This document shows, in pieces, positions 56,143-64,000 of a stretch of 64,000 bases of DNA. Position 1 is the stretch's first letter; each line of letters starts with the position of its first letter. The stretch comes from Choanephora cucurbitarum (taxonomy: Eukaryota; Mucoromycota; Mucoromycetes; Mucorales; Choanephoraceae), in NCBI GenBank assembly GCA_025331435.1, contig JAIWNI010000032.1, forward strand, positions 222,284-286,283, written 5' to 3'. The position numbers were made by a program, and so were the translations under genes. Under the pieces are notes generated by a model. That model was given only the letters and a program-made list of their open reading frames with translations, was not told the origin of the DNA and did no database searches.

Positions 56143-59100
56143 GGCTCCTTTTTTGTGTCTTGTTGTAATTTAGTAAAATAAATCGCTCATCTTTCCTTTC
56201 GTTCATGCATGCTGCTTAATTGGCATGAGGCAGTAATTCCTTTTTTGTTGAGAAAAATTTTTTAGAGTTTGATTACTATTGTCTCTTCTATCAATTCTAT
56301 TTAGCGCCAAACAGGATTTGTTAATGATCAGATGTTGTCATTTTACGCTTTGTTCTTTTTTTTTAAAGAGGAACTTGTATTCCTGTTTTGCTATATTTCG
56401 GTTTCACTGATGAATTTGGTACGTTAAGCGTTGAATTCATTTTCTTTTAGGCCAAGTAACTCCTAAGTGAACAAAACAAATAAAAGGTTGGTTACACAAT
56501 ATCTATTGTCTCAAATTGGGAGAGATATATTGATTGCTATTTGTTGCAATCTCTGTCATCCATTTCTCTTTTGTACCTGATTTTTTTTAAAATATTTATC
56601 CACTGATTCCATTTTTTTTTAGAATTTTTTTTCCGGTTACTCATAATAACTTGAAACTACACCTCTGCTTTAAGCGCCTTCTTAAAAAATTCATTGCAAT
56701 ACAAACCTTTATATGCGCGCCACTTTTGAGTATTATTGTCAAACTTTTCACACCCTTTAGATCAATTGTGTTTCGAGCCAACTAACAATATCTACTATGT
56801 ATCTTTCGTTAGAAAGAAGGAATCTTCTGTTAAAAAACATGATCAAAAGTATGGCTTAGTAGGAAACTAGTTTAGGAAAAGCAATATTGATATGCTTTCT
56901 TTTGATCTATATGTTCCGTCTGTTTAGTGATAATCAAACAGGCAAATTAAAGAAAAAAAAAGCAAGAAAAACATGTGTGTCTATTGCGATGACTATTCAA
57001 CCCATTGTTTATAGTAGCAAATATGGTATCATTGAATATCTAGATTGGAGCACCACTGGCTGAGCGCCACAGGAGCAAAGTGAATGAAGAGGAGCAACAA
57101 GAGAGTGTTCATTCTCAAGCAGTCACTATAAGCACAAAATGGTTGAGCAATAGCTAAATACACCAATCATTTAATAGTTAGGAAGGTCAAAGTGTCAAGT
57201 ACACCAAGTGCATCTACTGAACTCAATCTTTTGTTGCATTGACTAAGTATAAGAACTATCTAGTAACTAAGTACAGTAGTTGCTTAATTCAATAGTGCTT
57301 GATCTAAGAGTATGCTTAACATAAAAGTGCATTTCTTTAGCTTGAAAATCGTTTCAAGCACTAAAGCACCATTCGATTTAAGAGTATACTCAATACAAAA
57401 ATGCATTTCGCAAGAATATAAGTACTCTTGAATAAAGCGGCTGTTGTATGAAAGCCGTCTAACAATTAAGTATGAAAGCTATCTTGTAACTGAAGAACAG
57501 AGTTGCAAGAGTGTAGCTTCCTTTCTCTCAACTTATTGGGTGTAATCTTCAACAAAAGAGGTCTGTTACCAAGTTAGCAAGATATTGAAAGAAACAGTCT
57601 TTGCATGTTTCAAGGAAGCTAAATGAAACCACAAAGCAAGATTTATAATAGATTCAACATGCATGTTTCAATCATTGGAGTTGTCTCAATGAATCAGACT
57701 GGCTCTTTTTCTTCCTTTATTCTTGCTGAAATAAAGTTCTTGCTTTTAGCAGAATTCTAACCAAAGATCTATACCACAGAGGAGTAAGGCTATAACAGTG
57801 AAGTAGAAAGACAAGACATGTTGTCAAAGATAAAAGACACTTGAAGCGAGAATTACCAGGTATCTTTCATTCTCTGTTACAGTACGAACACTGTTTTCAT
57901 TCAAAAGACCTTGCTGTTTTAGTCTTGCAATTACTGCATTCAATACTCCTTTAATGATCTTCATAAGAAAAAATAGATGATATTTTTCCCAAAAATAAAG
58001 CATATTTTTTTCTTGATGCAACAAATGAAAGGAGATAGAATTGTATCCGTAAAAGGTACAGACAGGAATAACCTCGTACACAAAAAAAAACAACTGTATC
58101 CAATCAAAGTAAAACAGTACTTTCTTTTTAGGAGTAAAACTACCTAGTAGAAAAGTGCTTTGAAGCCTAACTGAGCATATGTTTCATCAAGACAGACTCA
58201 GATACTAAGCTCGGCTTGATGAAGTCATAATATCGGGCTCTGGTTATGTTATTTGGCCCTACAGAATATCAACCTAATCTGGAGGCTCGTGGCATCAGGA
58301 GTCTGTCGGATCTTTTGGACTTGAACTAGCTTGTTTAGGAGAAAAGTGATCTCAAAATGTAGCTGTGCCTTCCTCGATACCATATTTATTTGACAACATG
58401 GAATAAGACTTACTTATTCTATTTCATGGCTTTGACAGCATACTCCTTTTTTGTATGTATTTAAATGAATTATTTGCAAAACCAACGTGCTTTGATGCTC
58501 ATCCGAAAATAAATGAAAATTAAATTAATCATGAAAATCACAAACAACCAACTTCTGTTTTAAGTGTACAACCAATGAGAAGCTTAAAGACCTGTCCATA
58601 ACCGTTTGCGAGCAACAACAGTATTGAGGCAAAAACGGCGACCTGCCTTGATTTCAGTCGCTCTATTGCCCGTCCAATTTACCTTGGAGGGATGCCTGGT
58701 TACTTGATTTGGGTGTGCTGCTACTTCTGAGGAGGACACTAGAAGTATCGGGGTAACCGAAGGTATGATGTATAGGTCAAAAGACTAACTTATCAAGTTA
58801 ATCTTGATAGTCCATTACAAAAAGAAATCTAAAGCTAGAAAGAGAAGTCTGTGATAGCTTCATGTAAGTCATGAGTGTCAATAGATATTGTGAGAGTGAA
58901 CTACCTGTTTTGAAATCTTGCACTGTTCTTTTTACTAGAAGTGCTTACAGTTCAGCAGCCATTATGTTATTACCTTTCGAATTATAAAATTCGGTTTCTT
59001 TTTTTGGGATTGACTTGTCAAATACTTTTTTGAAGTCTGATCACTACTTATAGGAGAAAATAGACTGAAGTAAGCAAACCCGTAAAAAGAAAGAGAGTCA

Positions 59101-59922
59101 GTGTGACATTAAACCACACTGCTTATCTCAGCATATATTCTGTATAGATTCTCAGAATCTAGCTGTTTCAAACATCGCTAGGTGAGGTTACAAATAAAAA
59201 GGGATGTGAAACAGGGGGGAAGAGAGGTTTTTGCGTCAGGAGCGAGATACTTTGTTACGTAAGTAGACAGGTACTAAGATGAGACGTTCAAGGAAAGCCT
59301 AGGCATTATCGATTGGTCATAACGCCACGTGGAATTTAACTCTCCGCATAGTAACAGTCAAAAGAAACAACAGGACAATAATCTCGAGAGTGTGTGTCGA
59401 GATATCAGCACAAGAAGAAAAGAAGGCAGGCAAAAGGAAGTACAATGTTATTAGGAAGTTGACTTGCTTTAATTATATATGGAGCAGAGCCATTATGTGA
59501 AGTTGCACACAAATAACACGTTGTGCTCACTATCTGAAAGAACAATGATGAACTCAAGAAGCTTAATACAATTTCCTCGAACAACCCTGTCGATGTGTAA
59601 GAGCGGAATCAAACTGTATTTTCACCAATCCATTTAGGGGTCTTTTTCTTAAAAAGTAAGAGGAGAAGATTTTTCTTTTGGATATCACTGTTTCTGTTTT
59701 AATGTTAGTACAACATGGTAATTCCAAATCAAGTAAATAGGCGAATATTCATTATTATGATTTCCTTTAAATATAATAAGTTATAAAGGGACTATCGATT
59801 TCATTTATTTAAGCTACTTTCATTCTTTTCTTTTTTCTTTTTTTCTCTTTCTCTCTATATACCTTTTATATTTATTATTTATTTTAAGCACACATAACTA
59901 AGCATTTTTCTCTCCCATTTCA
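56143..59922. other. Long gene-poor stretch with repeat and coding debris
   Basis: 3.8 kb with no intact gene. It contains a dispersed-repeat copy (about 57268-57440) and a GC-richer segment at about 58580-58770 that reads open on the minus strand for some 55 codons (RRFCLNTVVARKRLW near its end) but has no start or continuation. A 90-codon minus frame (57824-58093) has no recognisable domain. The right end is the CT-rich promoter of the Zn2Cys6 gene. Confidence 0.5.
57268..57440 (+). repeat. Dispersed repeat, copy 2
   Basis: Contains ctaagagtatgcttaa (57304-57319) and ctaaagcaccattcg (57361-57375); both recur exactly, in reverse orientation, in copy 3 at 63.5 kb with similar spacing. No coding potential. 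Confidence 0.65.
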
Positions 59923-61046
59923 ATGGATCCAACATTTGATTATAACCAATCACCATCTTCATCCTATGCAACCAATTCATATCAAGAAAATCTTTACTTG
60001 CCAGACAATTTCGAATCATTAGAACCATACCCTAACATATCAACAACAAAGACTAACAATAAGCGCAGAAGTCAAGTCAAGAATGCATGTGGTAAGTTAC
60101 TCCCCTTGTTACACTTCATTTCACGTGCTGACATGTACTTTAGTCAACTGCCAAAAGGCCTGTAAGAAATGTGATGAAGGCCGCCCTTGTCAACGTTGCA
60201 TCAAACTCGGTATCACAGATACATGCATCAATTCACCTAGAAAAGAGCGTAAAAAAGGTTTCAAGAGAGGGCCCTACAAGAAGAAGAACCCTCAACCAAA
60301 TCAACAGACAGCACCCAAGAAAGGTAGATGTTACTCATAGTCAATTTGTTCTGTTTACTTACAACTCTTTGTTTCTTTCTTTAGTCCTCAAAACACAAAA
60401 GACGCCCGGCCTTAGTCCAATGAACAGACCAAAAGCAAGAACAGCTAGCAATGCATCTTCATTGTCTTATTCTCCTTCATTAGCTGACTGGCCTCTTGAT
60501 TGCTCACCTAGCTTTCCTAGCCTCTCCATGTCTCAAGGAACAGTGATGCCTTCTGAATATTATACTCAAACACCTCCTGATAGAAACACAATCAATCTAG
60601 CCGAACAAAGTTTCTATGATTTTTACAACAACAATCATAACTACAATTCAATGAATTACCAATGCAAACAACAAGATCCTGTCATAAAAGAATGTTATGA
60701 CCCTTGTGTACCTGTGATCGACTACAGTAGCTTAACTGTTCAGCAAGATTTCTTGCTCTCAGTCAGCCAACCAAACGATCTTGGTTATTACACTGAAGAT
60801 TATACATCCTATCACAAACCAACGAACACTCCACAGCTTGTACCAAAATTAGAAAATTATAATCCTGGCGGAATCACTTCAACAACATTTGATGCCATGT
60901 TAAGTCAAACTGAATTTACCGACAATTACTCAAATAGTAAATACTGTCAACATGAAAACAATTTCCTTTATAATCAATGGCCAAAAGAATCCATTCTATT
61001 GGATCAACAAAATATCTATGCTACCTATGGTAACCAGCTTTTCTAA
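59923..61046 (+). CDS. Zn2Cys6 fungal transcription factor
   Basis: Exons 59923-60091, 60144-60323 and 60385-61046 give 336 residues. The zinc cluster starts at about residue 55: NACVNCQKACKKCDEGRPCQ, RCIKLGITDTC, that is C-x2-C-x4-C-x2-C-x5-C-x2-C-like spacing with seven cysteines, followed by a basic stretch (KKGFKRGPYKKK). The first intron splits the cluster after its first Cys. The flanks are Ser/Asn/Tyr-rich. The block KKCDEGRPCQRCIKLGI with RKERKK after it resembles the Ert1/AcuK/Rds2 group of carbon-metabolism regulators, but the PAS-like region of that group is not evident in this shorter protein. Targets are unknown. Confidence 0.85.
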
Positions 61047-62929
61047 GCTGTATCAACTTCATACAACAGAGCAGCCAGCCGCCTATTTCTTTTTTTTTAA
61101 TTCTATGTCTTTTTTTTTATGCTAATCTTTTATCTATGAATCTCTTTTCTTATTCTCAATATGTAACATTTTTTCTTTTTTATACCAAATAAATATGCTT
61201 ATGTTATCTCCCCTCCTCAATTTATTGAATGCATAGATTGACAAAGATATCTTTGTCATACAAATAGGGTTTCCATTTTACTGTTACTATTTTTATATGG
61301 ACACAGCAAAAAAAAGGGGGGGGGGCTAATTGGGCATTATAGCATTGTTTCCGTTCTTGCATCTAGGACCCTTCATGGTCAAGCGTTTTATTCCACGTTG
61401 CTTTTTGCCTTTGTGGGGCTACTATTTATTTGTTTCTGTTGGCTTCTCTTTTTATAATAGTACAACACATGAAAACAAGAGGCGTGGAATAATGGCAAAA
61501 TGAAAGCCGAGTTCTCCTTTTCAATTGAATGCTTATTCATCCTATTCCCTTTTCTTTTTTTTTTTTTGCTTATTCTTCAGATTTTAGACTCTTAAGGGAT
61601 GAAACAAAAAGAGTTCAAAGTGCTTGCTTCTATCTTTGGTAAAATGCCGGTAAGTCACTTTATGGCTGAGTTATAGAAAATTTTTTTTAAAAGGGTTGGG
61701 ATCAACCAAATAGATTTTCCGTGAGGAACAGACAACATCTCTAACACAGTACAGATTAAGATGACCAAATGAGAACTGTTGTTACACCTAACCTCATAGG
61801 AAATCAAATGTCAAGTTTGTGCATGAGACTTCTGCACATATCAAAGACTCAATATGTTAAATGCACTTCAAATTTGTGTATACTTGGCATTGGACATAAA
61901 TGTTTAAGATACATTATACAGGAGTTTAGATATAGAGATATCGAGCAATACAAATAGACAAAAATGATTATTCATCCTAATCACGTTTAGTTTCAAGAGC
62001 CTAAAATACATCTCTACAATTTGGAGTCCAAATTGAAATAGTAATACTCTTTGGTGCAAATGTCTCCCTTGACATGTACACCAGAAAAACTACAGACCAA
62101 GTTTACATAGGTACTGGCTCAAGCATATATAGTGACAACAAAAAAAATTTTTTTTTTTATTAATTGATGTATTTGATGCATTGTATCGATAAACTTTGTA
62201 TGTCTTATTTTACATCCCAGCTGTACTTGGCAAGGTGCGTGCTCTGCTATTCTCGAGTTACGCAGACTAAAGGCGCCAAACCTTGTTTTTGAATTACACT
62301 ATCAATATGCACAATAGTACAAGATAATTTTTGATTGAATTCTCTGATTTACAAAAATCTTGAGTCATTTGTAGACTACTTGAATTCACCATTAGCTCGA
62401 AGCACGATTGATTTGATATTATTTCAAGACTTTTTATAGTAGGAGGAGAGGTTGAGAGAAAGGAAAGCTTCACAATAGAATGAATACGACAAATTCGAGT
62501 AAGGTGATAACAAATCCTAAGCATATAACAGCTACTAAAGATCTATAGATTGATTTTGTGAATGTTTTTTGGCAACTGAATAGAGCTCAACACTAAAAGG
62601 AACTGTTCGGATTACGTCGTACAGACAGTGAACGAAGCTTGTCTATGCATAGCTCTATCGCGTGTTGCTTTGTAGAACAAGTGTTTGCACTCTGTAAGTA
62701 ATGAAAGACAAACTGCAGTATTGTAATAGACAACTTACATTCAAACCATAATAGCCTTTACTAGATAGATCTCTTTTTTCAAGTAAATCCGGGGTCAAAC
62801 CCTACAAGTGGCTTCCTGTTTTTAGAACCTACGTAGACCATTGCTTTCCTAATTCAATACTTTTATGTGTTGAAGAGGAAAGCAGTTGAATTTCTTTACT
62901 CTCAAAATGCTTAAAATACAAAGCTGCTA

Positions 62930-63475
62930 ATCAGACTTAGATTACTCAGACAAAGAAAGCTCTTTCAGGGGTGGGCAGATAAGTTGGTCTGATGGCAGAA
63001 TCTGGTTCAGAAGCGATGGTAGCAAGAGGATGTACCAGAGAGTCAATCGCATGAAGCAGCTTTTGGTCAAGAAAAAAACTCCCATAAGCAGAAAGGCCTT
63101 TTTTGCCCGTTGCGTCCTTACCTTAGTCTCCGGGTATGCATAATGAAAATGCCAATAGCATTCGCTTTCCTTGAATCTCGGTTGGTGCGCCTACGAACAG
63201 CAACACTTATTTCCACTTCAAATATCCAGGGCTTTGGATTTTGGACGTGGCAACAATAAATGAGGAATGCTTGCTAGTGCATGTAAGCAGAAGAACACGT
63301 CAAGATCTGGAAAGAAGGTCTCGATAACAGAGGGCACAAGATTAGATGTCAAGTAACTCTTCCCTACCTGAAGGCACCCTCGCGTTATTCCAACGAAGAC
63401 AAGCGAACAAACAAGAAAACTCTTGTATCTGGTATTGTTCGAGATGAAGGTCATGTCTCGAAATAGCATGTTGTG
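62930..63475 (-). pseudogene. Decayed coding segment of unknown family
   Basis: GC-richer than its surroundings. Minus-strand frames run open in pieces (83 codons at 63469-63218, then further open stretches to about 62935) but in shifting frames with stops between, as in a dead gene or transposon. No motif was recognised, so the family is unknown; the plus strand also has broken open pieces. Confidence 0.35.
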
Positions 63476-63484
63476 TTGCTTTTA

Positions 63485-63605
63485 ACATACACTTAAAACG
63501 AATGGTGCTTTAGCGTTTGAAGTCATTTTCAGGTTGAATGACTACATTCTTACATTAAGCATACTCTTAGACCAAACACTCTTGAATTGAGAGACTATTG
63601 TGTAG
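63485..63605 (-). repeat. Dispersed repeat, copy 3
   Basis: Reverse-oriented copy sharing cgaatggtgctttag (63499-63513) and ttaagcatactcttag (63555-63570) with copy 2 (as reverse complements). It lies between a decayed coding segment and a short open frame. Confidence 0.65.
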
Positions 63606-63606
63606 G

Positions 63607-63768
63607 TGAAGTTGAGGCCTTGAACACGATGGTTCGACAAATTGAGTTACAATGTGCTTATATCCTTTCTAAGAAAGAAACCGATGCTGTCATCAGGGAG
63701 AGATCAAGACGGAGACAACACCAAATCGAATATCGAAAGGGTATGAGAAGGCCAAGAAAACCTTGATA
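63607..63768 (+). CDS. Possible 3' terminal exon or relic, basic protein end
   Basis: Plus-strand open frame of about 53 codons ending in TGA at 63766-63768. It reads EALNTMVRQIELQC, then KKETDAVIRERSRRRQHQIE and MRRPRKP at the end. An AG acceptor-like site lies just before it and an AATAAA signal about 85 nt after the stop. No upstream exon could be found, and the repeat copy abuts it. It could be the last exon of a lost gene. Confidence 0.25.
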
Positions 63769-64000
63769 TGACTGAAGAACACCAGCCCAAAAAAAGCGAA
63801 GAGCTTAGTCTTTGGTGTCCTAATTTTTTATTTTTCTCTCATCTTACAGAATAAACACATTAAACCATAATGCTGCTTTATTCCTCTTACAATGCTTTAG
63901 ATATAGTCATGAGTGCTTGAGATTGTTCTGATTCTGAATAACTTGTTGTATTAACATGTGGGTACCTCTAGCACTGCTATAATGCAGCCTTAAAACTCAA

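Larger units (their letters stand above)
61047..64000. other. Gene-poor right end with decayed coding pieces and a repeat
   Basis: 3 kb with no intact gene. Noted inside: a short two-exon frame at 61601-61750, a GC-richer minus-strand segment with broken frames (about 63470-62930), a dispersed-repeat copy (63485-63605) and a short open frame ending at 63768. A G-run (61317-61325) is present. The rest is AT-rich without signals. Confidence 0.5.

Noticed and set aside
62780..62810. tRNA-like T-arm (ccggggtcaaaccctac)
   Set aside because: Stem and loop sizes do not fit a T-arm and no acceptor, D- or anticodon arm pairs around it. No tRNA or rRNA gene was found in the window.
1..64000. CRISPR array, operon structure, ribosome binding sites
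   Set aside because: Introns, poly-pyrimidine splice sites and the protein families show eukaryotic nuclear DNA; no regularly spaced direct repeats of CRISPR type were seen.

Overview
The window is nuclear DNA of a filamentous fungus, most likely Mucoromycota (order Mucorales or a close relative). The signs are an AT-rich genome, genes cut by many short introns (about 45-75 nt, GT...AG), T- and CT-rich promoters, Q/N-rich regulators, and gene families lost from most yeasts but kept in early-diverging fungi: augmin HAUS6, AP-4 epsilon, ZUP1-type deubiquitinase, MIF. The species cannot be named from the sequence. Exon joins were worked out by hand from splice sites, reading frame and conserved motifs, so single boundaries may be a few bases off.

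Region 1 (1-25 kb) is gene-dense. In order: the 3' end of an MFS transporter, a Rab7-like GTPase, PEX14, a tRNA-binding-domain protein (-), CHZ1 histone chaperone, HAUS6 (-), ZUP1-type deubiquitinase, NBP35 (-), a syntaxin-8-like SNARE (-), a Crz1-like C2H2 factor, a double-RING LON-domain protein (-), an O-fucosyltransferase-like membrane protein (-), an FYRN/FYRC protein, a membrane-anchored adhesin-like protein (-), AP-4 epsilon, an MCM1-type MADS-box factor (-) and SKN7 (-). Some gaps are very small: 53 nt between the MFS stop and the Rab start, 8 nt between the convergent stops of PEX14 and the tRNA-binding protein.

Region 2 (25-30.6 kb) is a 5.6 kb stretch without an intact gene; it holds transposon debris and one copy of a dispersed repeat.

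Region 3 (30.6-53.8 kb) holds BUD31, a short stand-alone gene made only of the calmodulin-binding tail of calcineurin A, EAF1/VID21 (-), SmF, a possible 2H-phosphoesterase-fold protein (-), a class III chitinase, EPL1 (-), a Dbl-family RhoGEF (-), the RINGv ubiquitin ligase DOA10 and an MIF-family tautomerase.

Region 4 (53.8-64 kb) is gene-poor: a secreted double-psi beta-barrel protein with a Lys/Arg/Thr repeat, a Zn2Cys6 factor, and long stretches with decayed coding fragments and two more copies of the repeat.

Some genes share a pathway. EAF1 and EPL1 are both NuA4 acetyltransferase subunits, and CHZ1 handles H2A.Z, a NuA4-linked variant. The Crz1-like factor (with a candidate calcineurin docking motif) and the calcineurin-tail protein both point to Ca2+/calcineurin signalling. 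Rab7-like, the SNARE and AP-4 epsilon act in endosomal/vacuolar traffic. Chitinase, the double-psi beta-barrel protein, the fucosyltransferase-like protein, RhoGEF and SKN7 relate to the cell wall. The strongest candidates for something undescribed are the stand-alone calcineurin tail, a SNARE with His at the ionic zero layer, the Lys/Arg-repeat secreted protein and the dispersed repeat family.
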